A stretch of 64,000 nt of DNA from Piscinibacter sp. XHJ-5 (GTDB lineage Bacteria; Pseudomonadota; Gammaproteobacteria; Burkholderiales; Burkholderiaceae_C), in assembly GCF_029855045.1 (NCBI RefSeq), contig NZ_CP123228.1, forward strand, positions 2,232,001 through 2,296,000, given 5' to 3'. Below, piece by piece: positions 17,469 through 25,563 of this stretch. Made by a program: the position numbers and the translations under genes. The notes under the pieces are model-generated. The model worked only from the letters and a program-made list of their open reading frames with translations, ran no database searches and was not told the DNA's origin. The stretch's first letter is position 1, and each line of letters begins with the position of its first letter.

Positions 17469-18821
17469 TTGGACACCGCCGTGAAGCCCAAAGTCCGCGT
17501 GGACTACGTGCCGGCAGAGCACTACACCTCGCGCGAGGTCCTGCAGCTCGAGAAGCGGCTGCTCTGGCCCAAGGTCTGGCAGCTCGCCTGCCGGCTCGAG
17601 GAAATTCCCTATGTCGGCGACTACGTCACGTACGACATCAACGACGAATCCGTGATCGTCGTTCGGGAAACGGAGGATCGCATCCGCGCCTTCCACAACG
17701 TCTGCCAGCACCGCGGCCGGCGACTGACCGAAGGCTGCGGCAGCGCCACCAAGCTGCAGTGCCGCTTCCACGGTTGGCAATGGGGCCTCGACGGCAAGGT
17801 GATCCGCATCCTCGACCGCGAGGACTGGGCGGGCTGCCCCGACATGAGCGACGAGGACTTCGCGCTCGGCGAAGTGAAGGTCGACACCTGGGCCGGCTTC
17901 GTCTTCGTCAACTTCGACCCGCACTGCGAGCCGCTCGCCCAGCACCTGGCGCCGGTGCCCGAGTACACCAGCTGCTTCGAGTTCGAGAAGATGCGCTACC
18001 GCTGGTACAAGTCGGTGCGCCTGCCCTGCAACTGGAAGGTCGCGCTCGAGGCCTTCAGCGAGGGCTACCACGTCTTCGGCACGCATCCCCAGCTGCTCGA
18101 CGCGCAGGGCGACGACGTGACGCGCAGCTTCACCTTCGGCCGCCACGGCATGTTCGGCTATCCCGCGCCGGCGCGGCTGCCAGGGGCGCCGTCGCCGCGC
18201 ACGGGGCGTCCGATTCCGGCCGACGTGCGGCCGGGCATCGTGAAGTTCTTCCAGGACCTGGAAGACCAGCTCAAGGCCATCATCACCGACCGCGACAACC
18301 AGGCGGCCAAGCGCATCCTCGACGAATGCCCGGCCGACACGCCGCATCTGCAGCTGCTGATGAAAGTGGGCGAGTTCCAGCGCGAGGCGGCATTGGCCGA
18401 AGGCGCGGGCTGGCCCGCGATCACGCCGGAGCAGCTCTACAAGGCGGGAACGGACTGGCACGTGTTCCCGAACATGATCTTCCTGATGTCGCCCGACGGC
18501 ATGCTCTTCTACCGCGCGCGACCCGACGGCGACAACCCCGATTCCTGCTTCTACGACATCTGCTCGATCGCCCGCTACGCGCCGGGCGGCGAGCCGCCGC
18601 TCAAGCGCGAGCTGTACTGGGGCGTCGACGACTGGAAGACCGACACCGTCGCGCGCTTCGGCCTGATCCTCGCGCAGGACTTCGCCAACATGACCGAGGT
18701 GCAGAAGGGCATGAAGTCGAGCGGCTTCCGCGGCGCGCGCACCAATCCGCTGCAGGAGAGCGTGATCTCCAACTTCCACCGGGTGCTGCGTGAAGTCCTC
18801 TTCGGCGAGACGTCCTCATGA
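17469..18821 (+). CDS. Rieske non-heme iron oxygenase, large subunit
   Basis: The 450-residue product has a Rieske [2Fe-2S] site (Cys79-x-His81 and Cys98-x2-His101) and a catalytic domain with the mononuclear iron ligands His201 and His206 (EGYHVFGTH), plus a likely Asp404. Such enzymes hydroxylate or dihydroxylate ring compounds using a reductase and often a ferredoxin. No dedicated reductase is adjacent; the ferredoxin and reductase at 27299-28896 could serve. The start is a TTG with AGGAG seven bases upstream, after the promoter. It is translationally coupled to the next gene. Confidence 0.88.
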   Translation: MDTAVKPKVRVDYVPAEHYTSREVLQLEKRLLWPKVWQLACRLEEIPYVGDYVTYDINDESVIVVRETEDRIRAFHNVCQHRGRRLTEGCGSATKLQCRFHGWQWGLDGKVIRILDREDWAGCPDMSDEDFALGEVKVDTWAGFVFVNFDPHCEPLAQHLAPVPEYTSCFEFEKMRYRWYKSVRLPCNWKVALEAFSEGYHVFGTHPQLLDAQGDDVTRSFTFGRHGMFGYPAPARLPGAPSPRTGRPIPADVRPGIVKFFQDLEDQLKAIITDRDNQAAKRILDECPADTPHLQLLMKVGEFQREAALAEGAGWPAITPEQLYKAGTDWHVFPNMIFLMSPDGMLFYRARPDGDNPDSCFYDICSIARYAPGGEPPLKRELYWGVDDWKTDTVARFGLILAQDFANMTEVQKGMKSSGFRGARTNPLQESVISNFHRVLREVLFGETSS

Positions 18822-20539
18822 GCGGGAACTTCGATGAGCTCTGCGATCTCGTCATCGTCGGCAGCGGCGGCGGCTCCATGTGCGCGGCGCTGGTCGCGAG
18901 GCAACACGGCCTCTCGCCGCTGATCGTCGAGAAGCAGTCGCTGGTGGGCGGCTCCACCGGCTTCTCCGGTGGCGTGTGGTGGGTGCCGAACAATCCGGTG
19001 ATGAAGCGCGCCGGCGTGGCCGACAGCGCCGAGCGTGCGCGCCGGTACCTCGACGCGGCCGTCACCTACGACGGGCCGGGCACGACGCCTGCGCGCCGCG
19101 ATGCCTTCATCCGCACCGGGCCCAAGATGGTCGAGTTCCTCGAGAACGCCGGCATGAAGTTCGTCTACGCCGACGGCTGGTCCGACTACTACGACAACCT
19201 GCCGGGCGGCGAGCCGCGCGGGCGCTCGCTGCTCGCGGAGCTGTTCGACACGCGCGAGCTCGGCGAATGGGAGTCGCGCCTGTCGCGCTACAAGGGCTTC
19301 AGCCTGCCGGTCCCCAGCGACCAGTTTGCCGACCTGATGCTCGTCAAGCGCACGATGAGAGGCAAGCAGCGTGCGGCCGGGCTTGCCTGGCGAATTCTCA
19401 AGGCCAAGCTGACCGGCGCACGCCTGGCCGGCGCCGGCGCGGCGATCCAGGGCCGCATGCTGCAGATCGCGCTGCGCGAGAAGTTGCCGATCTGGACCGA
19501 TGCGCCGGTGAGCGAGCTCATCGTCGAAGGCGCCAATGGCCACGGCCGCGTCACCGGCGTCGTGGTCCAGCGCGAAGGCAAGGCGGTGCGCATCGGCGCG
19601 CGGCGCGGCGTGCTGATGAACGTTGGCGGCTTCTCGCGCAACAAGGCGATGCGCGAGCGCTTCCAGCCGCAGCCGAGCACCGATCAGTGGACCAACGCCA
19701 ACCCCGGCGACACCGGCGAAGTGATCGAGATGGCGATGGCGCTGGGCGCCGCCGTCGATTGCATGGACGAGGCCTGGTGGGTCGTCACCTCGCTCGGGCC
19801 CGACGGCCAACCGCCGCGCCCCGGCGGCTACGCGCCCGACGGGACGCCGCTGCCCTTCATGCACCACCTCGACCTGTCGCTGCCTTTTTCGATGATGGTC
19901 GACCAGCTCGGCGAGCGCTTCTGCGACGAGGCCGGGGCCTACATGGAGATCGGCCAGCGCATGTACCGGCGCCAGCAGGAGACCGGGCGCGCGGTCCCGA
20001 GCTGGGTGGTGATGGACAGCCGGCAGCGCGCGTACTACCCGTGGGGCACGGCGCAGCCGGGCCAGGTGCCGCGCGAGTGGCTGGACAGCGGCTACCTGAT
20101 CCAGGCCGGCTCGATCGCCGAGCTGGCTGCGAAGACGCGCATCGATCGGGCCGGCCTCGAGCGCACGATCAAGCGCTTCAACGAGTTCTGCCGCACCGGT
20201 GTCGACGCCGACTTCGGCCGCGGCTCGCGTGCCTTCGACCGCTGCCACGGCGACCCGACGATCGCACCCAACCCGAACCTCGGCGCCATCGAGAAGCCGC
20301 CGTTCTATGCGGTGCGCATGTATCCGGGCGACGTCGGCACGGCCGGCGGCGTGGTCACGGACGAGCATGCGCGCGTGCTGCGCGCCGACGGCTCGGCGAT
20401 AGCCGGTCTGTATGCCACCGGCAATTGCACCGCCTCGGTCGTGGGCCGCTGCTACCCCGGCGCCGGGGCGAGCATCGGCGCCTCGTTCACCTTCGGCTTC
20501 ATCGCCGCCCACCACGCAGCGGGCGTTCCCGTGCCCTGA
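18818..20539 (+). CDS. FAD-dependent 3-ketosteroid-dehydrogenase-like oxidoreductase
   Basis: This 573-residue flavoprotein begins with a Rossmann motif (IVGSGGGSM, about residues 13-21) and belongs to the FAD-binding-2 family with fumarate reductases and 3-ketosteroid delta1-dehydrogenases. Features of the latter are visible: SDYYDNLPGG near residue 122, a Tyr in a DEAGAY context (375), and YPGAG at 546-550 matching the Tyr-Pro-Gly-x-Gly active-site segment. Such enzymes desaturate a ring next to a ketone. A cyclic ketone is thus a likely intermediate, but a steroid substrate is not proven. Confidence 0.85.
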   Translation: MSGNFDELCDLVIVGSGGGSMCAALVARQHGLSPLIVEKQSLVGGSTGFSGGVWWVPNNPVMKRAGVADSAERARRYLDAAVTYDGPGTTPARRDAFIRTGPKMVEFLENAGMKFVYADGWSDYYDNLPGGEPRGRSLLAELFDTRELGEWESRLSRYKGFSLPVPSDQFADLMLVKRTMRGKQRAAGLAWRILKAKLTGARLAGAGAAIQGRMLQIALREKLPIWTDAPVSELIVEGANGHGRVTGVVVQREGKAVRIGARRGVLMNVGGFSRNKAMRERFQPQPSTDQWTNANPGDTGEVIEMAMALGAAVDCMDEAWWVVTSLGPDGQPPRPGGYAPDGTPLPFMHHLDLSLPFSMMVDQLGERFCDEAGAYMEIGQRMYRRQQETGRAVPSWVVMDSRQRAYYPWGTAQPGQVPREWLDSGYLIQAGSIAELAAKTRIDRAGLERTIKRFNEFCRTGVDADFGRGSRAFDRCHGDPTIAPNPNLGAIEKPPFYAVRMYPGDVGTAGGVVTDEHARVLRADGSAIAGLYATGNCTASVVGRCYPGAGASIGASFTFGFIAAHHAAGVPVP

Positions 20540-20553
20540 CGTCAAGGACTCCC

Positions 20554-21537
20554 ATGTCATCCGAACCCAAGGTCGATCGTGCCGTGCTGGTGGACATCTA
20601 CCGGCGCATGGCCCTCATCCAGCGCAGCGACGAGCGCTTCCGTGCCGTGATCAAGGCGGGCAAGATCGTCGCGCCGTACTACTCGCCGCGCGGGCAGGAA
20701 TGCATCCCGGCGGCGGTGTCGGTGAGCCTCGGCGACGAGGACTACGTCTGCACCATCTACCGCGGCATCCACGACATGCTCGCCAAGGGCGTGCCGTCGA
20801 AGCTGCTGTGGGCGGAGATCGCGGGCAAGGCCACCGGCACCTGCAAGGGCAAGGGCGGGCCGATGCACATCACGCATCGCGAGAGCGGCGTGATGGTCAC
20901 CACCGGCATCGTCGGCAGCAGCATGCCCATCGCCAACGGCCTTGCGCTGGCCGCGCAGATCCGCGGCGAGAAGCGCGTCGCGGTGGCCTACTTCGGCGAC
21001 GGCGCATCGAACATCGGCGCCTTCCACGAGTCGCTGAACATGGCCGCGGTGTGGAAGCTGCCGGTGGTCTTCGTCTGTCAGAACAACGGCTACGGGGAGC
21101 ACACGCGCTACGACATCGCGACCTCGGCGAAGCGCATCTCCGACCGCGCCGCCGGCTACCAGATGCCCGGCGTCACCGTCGACGGCAACGACCCGCTCGC
21201 GGTCTACAAGGCGGCACGTTCGGCGATCATCCGCGCCCGCTCCGGCGACGGCCCGACGCTGATCGAGGCCATGACCTTCCGTTTCCAGGGGCACGTGTTC
21301 GGCGATGCCGACGCCTACATGGCGCCGGGCGAGAAACAGGCCGCGATGGCGCGCGACCCCGTTCCGCGCTTTCGCAGCTGGCTGCTCGAAGGCGGCGTCG
21401 CCGAAGCGGAGCTCGCCACGCTCGAAGCCGCGATCGACCACCAGATCGACGAAGCCGTCGCGTTCGCGCTGGAGAGTCCGTTGCCCGGCGTGGCCGAGTT
21501 GCACCGCGACGTGTTCGCCGAGGAGATCACCGCATGA
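20554..21537 (+). CDS. Thiamine-diphosphate 2-oxoacid (acetoin-type) dehydrogenase E1, alpha subunit
   Basis: The 327-residue product carries the thiamine-diphosphate motif GDGAS (148-152) through NN (177-178), with SPRGQEC and YRGIHDMLAKG, as in E1-alpha of acetoin and branched-chain 2-oxoacid dehydrogenases. It would decarboxylate a 2-oxoacid or cleave an acyloin, passing the acyl unit to a lipoyl domain. The partner E1-beta follows after a duplicated 59-bp spacer. The same operon supplies the lipoyl and acyltransferase proteins. Its true substrate is unknown. Confidence 0.88.
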   Translation: MSSEPKVDRAVLVDIYRRMALIQRSDERFRAVIKAGKIVAPYYSPRGQECIPAAVSVSLGDEDYVCTIYRGIHDMLAKGVPSKLLWAEIAGKATGTCKGKGGPMHITHRESGVMVTTGIVGSSMPIANGLALAAQIRGEKRVAVAYFGDGASNIGAFHESLNMAAVWKLPVVFVCQNNGYGEHTRYDIATSAKRISDRAAGYQMPGVTVDGNDPLAVYKAARSAIIRARSGDGPTLIEAMTFRFQGHVFGDADAYMAPGEKQAAMARDPVPRFRSWLLEGGVAEAELATLEAAIDHQIDEAVAFALESPLPGVAELHRDVFAEEITA

Positions 21538-21651
21538 GCCGCCGGGCCGCTCCCAAGGCGAATTCCGGAGTGCGCAGCACGGAGGATGCCCAATGAGCCG
21601 CCGGGCCGCTCCCAAGGCGAATTCCGGAGTGCGCAGCACGGAGGATGCCCA
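21534..21651 (+). repeat. Two tandem 59-bp repeats forming coupled mini-ORFs
   Basis: A 59-bp unit occurs twice without change (21534-21592 and 21593-21651). Each unit starts with ATG, ends with a ribosome-binding site (GGAGG) and CCCA, and encodes a 20-residue peptide (MSRRAAPKANSGVRSTEDAQ) whose TGA overlaps the next ATG. Because 59 is not a multiple of three, each unit shifts the frame. Ribosomes ending E1-alpha could pass through two mini-ORFs before reaching E1-beta at 21652. A diverged third copy lies at 32532-32591. Expression of the peptides is not shown. Confidence 0.85.
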
Positions 21652-22635
21652 ATGAGCCGCGGCATGAACACGATCCAGGCCGTCAACCTGGCGCTCGACG
21701 AGGCAATGGGTCTCGACGAGAACGTGATCCTGCTGGGCGAGGACATCGCCGATGCCCAGGAGGGCGGCATCGTCGGCGTGACCAAGGGCCTGTCGTCGAA
21801 GTACGGCACGGCGCGCGTGCGCTCCACGCCGATCTCGGAGCAGGCGATCATCGGCGCGGCGATCGGCGCGGCCATCGTCGGCATGCGGCCGGTGGCCGAG
21901 ATCATGCTGATGAACTTCACGACCGTGGCGATGGACATGATCGTCAACCATGCGGCCAAGCTGCGCTTCATGTCGGGGGGGCAGACGCATGTGCCGATCA
22001 CGATCCGCACGATGACCGGTGCCGGCTTCGGCACCGGCGGCCAGCATGCCGACTACCTGGAGGCATGGTTCGCCCACACGGCCGGCCTCAAGGTGGTGGC
22101 GCCGTCGTCGCCGGCCGAGGCCTACGGGCTGATGCTGTCGTGCATCTTCGACGACGACCCGTGCCTGTTCATCGAGAACATGCCGAGCTACTGGACTCCC
22201 GGTGAAGCGCCGTTGCTCGGCCAGCGCATTCCGCTCGGCAAGGCGCGCGTCGTCAGCGAAGGCGGCGACGTGACGGTGATCGCCTACAGCCGAATCGTTC
22301 AGGACTGCGCGGCGGTGGCCGGCAAGCTGGCGAAGGAGGGCATCGGCGTCGAGCTGATCGACCTGCGCACGATCGCACCGCTGGACCGGGCGACGCTGAT
22401 CGCGTCGGTGGCCAAGACCCGTCGAGCCGTGGTCGTGCACGAGGCGGTGCGGCCATTCGGCGTCGGCGCGGAGATCGCCGCGCTGCTCAACGAGCACCTG
22501 TTCGGCCAGCTGAGAGCGCCCGTGCAACGCGTCGGCGCGCCGCACTGCCCGGTGCCGTTCTCCAAGCCGCTGGAGACGGCCTTCGTGCCGCAGCAGGCCG
22601 ATATCGAGGCGGCCGTGCGCAAGACGCTCGGCTGA
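21652..22635 (+). CDS. Thiamine-diphosphate 2-oxoacid (acetoin-type) dehydrogenase E1, beta subunit
   Basis: This 327-residue protein begins MSRGMNTIQAVNLALDEAM and has LLGEDIADAQEGG and the TPISEQAIIGAAIGAA segment that contacts the cofactor in transketolase-like E1-beta subunits. The C-terminal domain holds HEAVRPFGVGAEIAAL. Together with 20554-21537 it forms a heterotetrameric E1. The start at 21652 has GGAGG seven bases upstream, supplied by the second 59-bp repeat unit. Confidence 0.9.
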   Translation: MSRGMNTIQAVNLALDEAMGLDENVILLGEDIADAQEGGIVGVTKGLSSKYGTARVRSTPISEQAIIGAAIGAAIVGMRPVAEIMLMNFTTVAMDMIVNHAAKLRFMSGGQTHVPITIRTMTGAGFGTGGQHADYLEAWFAHTAGLKVVAPSSPAEAYGLMLSCIFDDDPCLFIENMPSYWTPGEAPLLGQRIPLGKARVVSEGGDVTVIAYSRIVQDCAAVAGKLAKEGIGVELIDLRTIAPLDRATLIASVAKTRRAVVVHEAVRPFGVGAEIAALLNEHLFGQLRAPVQRVGAPHCPVPFSKPLETAFVPQQADIEAAVRKTLG

Positions 22636-22664
22636 GCGCATTCCATCGACAACCGAGGACTCCC

Positions 22665-22895
22665 GTGGCGACCCAGGTTCTGCTTCCCAAGATCGGCTTT
22701 TCGATGAACGAGGCCACGCTGGCCGAATGGATGGTCGCCGACGGCGTGACGGTGAGCGAGGGCCAGCCGCTGTACGCGATCGAGAGCGACAAGTCGGTCC
22801 AGGAGATCGAGTCGCCGGCGAGCGGCACGCTGAGGATCATCGCGCAGCCCGGCGAGGTGTACGAGGTCGGGGCGGTACTGGCGGAGATCGCATGA
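22665..22895 (+). CDS. Free-standing lipoyl-domain protein (split E2)
   Basis: At 76 residues this is a single biotinyl/lipoyl domain. The lysine to be lipoylated is in ESDKSVQEIESP (about residue 43). Usually this domain is fused to the E2 acyltransferase; here it is a separate protein overlapping the acyltransferase gene by ATGA. It would carry the acyl group from E1 to the catalytic protein at 22892. The start is a GTG with GAGGA five bases upstream. Confidence 0.9.
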   Translation: MATQVLLPKIGFSMNEATLAEWMVADGVTVSEGQPLYAIESDKSVQEIESPASGTLRIIAQPGEVYEVGAVLAEIA

Positions 22896-23617
22896 GCGCA
22901 ACTGCATTGCCGCCGTGGCCCGAGGTGGACTTTTCCGCGTTCGGCGAGGTCGAGGTCCAGCCGCTGTCGCGCCTGCAAGGCCTCGCCGCCGGCTTCTTGT
23001 CGCGCAACTGGGTGACGATTCCGCACGTCACGCATCACGACGACGTCGACACAACGGCGCTCGACGAGCTGCGACGCACGCTCGATGACAAGCCGAGCCT
23101 CCTCGCCTTCTTCGCCAAGGCGCTGGTGACGACGCTGCGGGCCTTTCCGCAGTTCAACGCCTCGCTTGATACCAGCGGCCGCAACCTGGTGCTGAAGAAA
23201 TACTTTCACATCGGCATCGCGATCGACACGCCGCGCGGGCTGGTCGTCGGCGTCGTGCGCGACTGCGACCGCAAGGGGGTCCCGGAGATCGGTGCCGACA
23301 TCGCGGCGCTCACGGCCAAGGCACGCGGCCGCGGGCTGCCGCTCGCCGAGATGGAGGGTGGCTGCATGTCGATCAGCTCGCTGGGCGGTATCGGCGGGAC
23401 GGCGTTCACGCCGATCGTCAACGCGCCCGAAGTGGCGATCCTCGGCATCACGAAGGGGCAGTGGAAGCCGCGCCGCGGATCGAACGACGCCATTGAATGG
23501 CGGCTGCAGACGCCGCTGTCGCTGAGCTACGACCACCGGGTGATCAACGGCGCCGATGCGGCCCGATTCCTGCGCCATCTGGACGAGGTGCTGGCGCAGC
23601 CCGCGGCGTTGCTCTGA
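22892..23617 (+). CDS. 2-oxoacid dehydrogenase acyltransferase, catalytic domain only (split E2)
   Basis: The 241-residue product is the E2 catalytic core: [27 protein letters not shown] and the C-terminal [14 protein letters not shown] with the active-site His. Asn stands where many E2s have Asp (HRVxDG), a variant also known in some pyruvate-type E2s. It has neither the lipoyl domain (a separate gene upstream) nor a visible peripheral-subunit-binding domain. No dihydrolipoamide dehydrogenase is in the window, so E3 must come from elsewhere. Confidence 0.88.
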   Translation: MSATALPPWPEVDFSAFGEVEVQPLSRLQGLAAGFLSRNWVTIPHVTHHDDVDTTALDELRRTLDDKPSLLAFFAKALVTTLRAFPQFNASLDTSGRNLVLKKYFHIGIAIDTPRGLVVGVVRDCDRKGVPEIGADIAALTAKARGRGLPLAEMEGGCMSISSLGGIGGTAFTPIVNAPEVAILGITKGQWKPRRGSNDAIEWRLQTPLSLSYDHRVINGADAARFLRHLDEVLAQPAALL

Positions 23618-23644
23618 CGCCATGCCCCAATCAAGGAGACAACG

Positions 23645-24868
23645 ATGAGCCATCCCACCGTTCCCGAGAAGTCGCCGATTCCGCCGCACGTGCCGGCAGC
23701 GCTGGTGCACGACTTCGACCTCTACAACGTCGAGGTCGTCGACGGCGACTATCACGCCTCGATGAAGCGACTTCAGGCCACGGGCATGCCGGACATCTTC
23801 TGGACGCCGCGCAACGGAGGCCATTGGGTGGCCGCGCGCGGCGAGGACATCTACGAGATCTTCAAGGACCACGAGCGCTTCTCCTCGCGTCAGCTCGTGG
23901 TGCCGCGCCACCGCAACCCGACGACCCCGCTGCCGCCGATTTCGCTCGACCCGCCCGAGCAGGCGAAGTACCGCTCGCTGTTCGCGCCGGCGCTGTCGCC
24001 CAAGGCCGTGTCGCCGCTGGGCGAGGGTGCGCGCGCGCTGGCCATCGAGCTGATCGAGGGCTTCCACGCGAAGGGCGAGTGCGAGTTCGTCGGCGAGTTC
24101 GCGCAGCACCTGCCAATCGGCATCTTCATGCGCCTGGTCGACGTGCCGGCGGGCGACCGCGACCAGCTGCTCGAGTGGGCCGACCAGCAGGTGCGCCCCA
24201 CGAGCGAGGAAGCGCACGACCGGGCCTTCCAGCAGCTGTTCGCCTACGCGGCCAAGAAGGTCGCCGAGCGCAAGGCCAACCCGGGCAGCGATCTCATCAG
24301 CCAGCTGACAAAGGCGCAGATCGACGGCAAGCCGATCACGGTGGAGCAGCTCACGCCGATGATCTTCCTGCTGCTGGTCGGCGGCCTCGACACCGTCGCA
24401 TCGGCGATGGGCTTCGCGGCGCGCTTTCTGGCGACCAGCCCGGCGCACCGGCGCGAGTTGATCGATCACCCGGACCGCATCCCGAACGCCGTGGAAGAGC
24501 TGCTGCGCCGCTTCCCGGTGGTGAACGCCGGCCGCGTGGTGGTGCGCGACATGGACTACAAGGGCGTCGCCATGCGTGCGGGCGACCAGATCATCATGCC
24601 GACCAGCCTGCACGGCGTGGACGACCGCAAGTTCGACGATCCGCTGAAGGTCGACTTCTCGCGCCCGACGCCGATCCACTCGACCTTCGGCAACGGTGCG
24701 CACCGCTGCCCGGGTTCTCTGCTCGCGCGCACGGAGCTGCGCATCTTCCTCGAGGAATGGCTGAAGCGGATTCCCGACTTCCGCATCAAGCCGGGCACCA
24801 CGCCGGGCGTGCGCGCCGGCGTGAACGCGACGCTCTATTCGCTGAACCTGGTGTGGGACGTGAAATGA
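23645..24868 (+). CDS. Cytochrome P450, P450cam (CYP101)-like
   Basis: This 407-residue soluble P450 aligns with P450cam almost without gaps: I-helix [10 protein letters not shown] with Asp249-Thr250, ExxR at Glu285-Arg288, and heme loop [10 protein letters not shown] with ligand Cys355, each two below the P450cam numbers. P450cam Tyr96, which binds the camphor carbonyl, aligns with Thr94, and Phe98 with Leu96, so camphor is unlikely to be the substrate. CYP101-type enzymes hydroxylate terpenoids and similar alicyclic molecules. Its putidaredoxin and reductase homologues lie about 2.4 kb downstream. The site AAGGAG precedes the ATG. Confidence 0.92.
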   Translation: MSHPTVPEKSPIPPHVPAALVHDFDLYNVEVVDGDYHASMKRLQATGMPDIFWTPRNGGHWVAARGEDIYEIFKDHERFSSRQLVVPRHRNPTTPLPPISLDPPEQAKYRSLFAPALSPKAVSPLGEGARALAIELIEGFHAKGECEFVGEFAQHLPIGIFMRLVDVPAGDRDQLLEWADQQVRPTSEEAHDRAFQQLFAYAAKKVAERKANPGSDLISQLTKAQIDGKPITVEQLTPMIFLLLVGGLDTVASAMGFAARFLATSPAHRRELIDHPDRIPNAVEELLRRFPVVNAGRVVVRDMDYKGVAMRAGDQIIMPTSLHGVDDRKFDDPLKVDFSRPTPIHSTFGNGAHRCPGSLLARTELRIFLEEWLKRIPDFRIKPGTTPGVRAGVNATLYSLNLVWDVK

Positions 24869-25047
24869 ATGCCGTCGTCGAGACCGTCTTCAAGCAGTGG
24901 CAGTGCTACTTCTGCGCTCACGTGTACGACGAGGCGAAGGGCGATCCAGAGCACGGAATCGCCCCCGGTACGCGATGGGAGGACGTGCCGGATGACTGGT
25001 GCTGTCCGGATTGCGGGGCGACGAAGGGCGACTTCGCGGTGGTGTGA
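24865..25047 (+). CDS. Rubredoxin
   Basis: This 60-residue protein has the two CxxC iron-binding pairs (Cys14-x2-Cys17 and Cys47-x2-Cys50) and the aromatic core of rubredoxins, with a short N-terminal extension. The Gly usually following each CxxC is kept only in the second pair (CPDCG); the first has Ala. Rubredoxins carry single electrons, best known for AlkB hydroxylases. Here the ATG overlaps the stop of a P450 gene, an unusual pairing. It may donate to the P450, the Rieske oxygenase or another partner. Confidence 0.92.
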   Translation: MNAVVETVFKQWQCYFCAHVYDEAKGDPEHGIAPGTRWEDVPDDWCCPDCGATKGDFAVV

Positions 25048-25128
25048 CGTCGCACACGGCCTCGCGTGCGCCTTGCCCTGGGGCCCGCCAGGCACCGGCG
25101 CGAGGCCTCCCATAGCGTTGACCGGCCC

Positions 25129-25305
25129 TAGTGTCGTGAGTTGGAAATACGTGGCGTTTGGGCCCGCCTTCGGTTCGACCAGATGGCGCCCTCGGTCGCC
25201 TGCGCGAAGGGGCCGATACGTCCAGTATTGGCCCCTTCGCGCAGCCGCCCGATCATCACCATCTGGTCGAATCGAAACGCCACGTATTTCCAACTCACGA
25301 CACTA
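25129..25305. mobile_element. IS630-type MITE, about 173 bp plus TA duplications
   Basis: The element has 32-bp perfect inverted ends when the CTAG borders are counted (25128-25159 and 25275-25306). Inside are two further perfect inverted pairs (13 bp: 25174-25186 with 25259-25271; 14 bp: 25201-25214 with 25230-25243), so the whole unit can fold into one long hairpin. Both borders read C-TA and TA-G, matching the CTAG target and TA duplication of IS630-family elements. It encodes no transposase, so it is a non-autonomous miniature element. It fills the 255-bp gap between the rubredoxin gene and the small exported protein. Confidence 0.85.
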
Positions 25306-25500
25306 GCGTCCCGGGGTCATGAAGAGCTGTTCCCAGCCGCCCGTCATCGCGCAGCACGGCGGCATCGCCGCCGGGTCGTACGCGGCGGTGCCGGCATCGC
25401 CGCTCGCCGACGACGTCGGCCATCCCAATAGCGCCGCGGTCGAGCCGAGGCCCACCGAGACCGCCGCAGCAACAAACCAGCGCTTGACCGACACCTTCAT
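25303..25500 (-). CDS. Small exported protein of unknown function
   Basis: This 65-residue protein begins MKVSVKRWFVAAAVSVGLGS, a clear signal peptide, and ends in a short mature part with a Cys pair (MPPCCAMTGG). A near-perfect ribosome-binding site (AAGGAGG) six bases before the ATG argues that it is real. It is divergent from the MFS gene and shares its promoter region and operator. The stop codon TAG lies in the CTAG target of the adjacent MITE, so the original C-terminus may have been changed by the insertion. No family recognised. Confidence 0.65.
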   Translation of the reverse strand: MKVSVKRWFVAAAVSVGLGSTAALLGWPTSSASGDAGTAAYDPAAMPPCCAMTGGWEQLFMTPGR

Positions 25501-25503
25501 CGT

Positions 25504-25551
25504 TTGCCTCCTTGCCACGCGGTACCTATAATTGAACAATATTCTGTTATA
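25504..25551. promoter_or_regulatory. Divergent promoters with shared operator (MFS / small exported protein)
   Basis: Rightward: TTGCCT (25504-25509), a 17-bp spacer and a perfect TATAAT (25527-25532), then one base and GAACAATATTC (25534-25544), one mismatch from the island palindrome. Leftward: TATAAC (complement of 25546-25551) stands one base before the same palindrome read on the other strand. One bound protein could block both directions. Confidence 0.7.
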
Positions 25552-25563
25552 GGACCAGACATA

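Noticed and set aside
17469..20539. Complete cholesterol or testosterone ring-degradation pathway (kshA, kstD, hsaC, hsaD)
   Set aside because: The Rieske and FAD enzymes only resemble steroid enzymes at family level. The diagnostic meta-cleavage and hydrolase genes are missing.
25128..25306. Rho-independent terminator or riboswitch
   Set aside because: The inverted repeat is far too long and perfect and has TA target duplications, which fits a MITE better. It may still act as a terminator.
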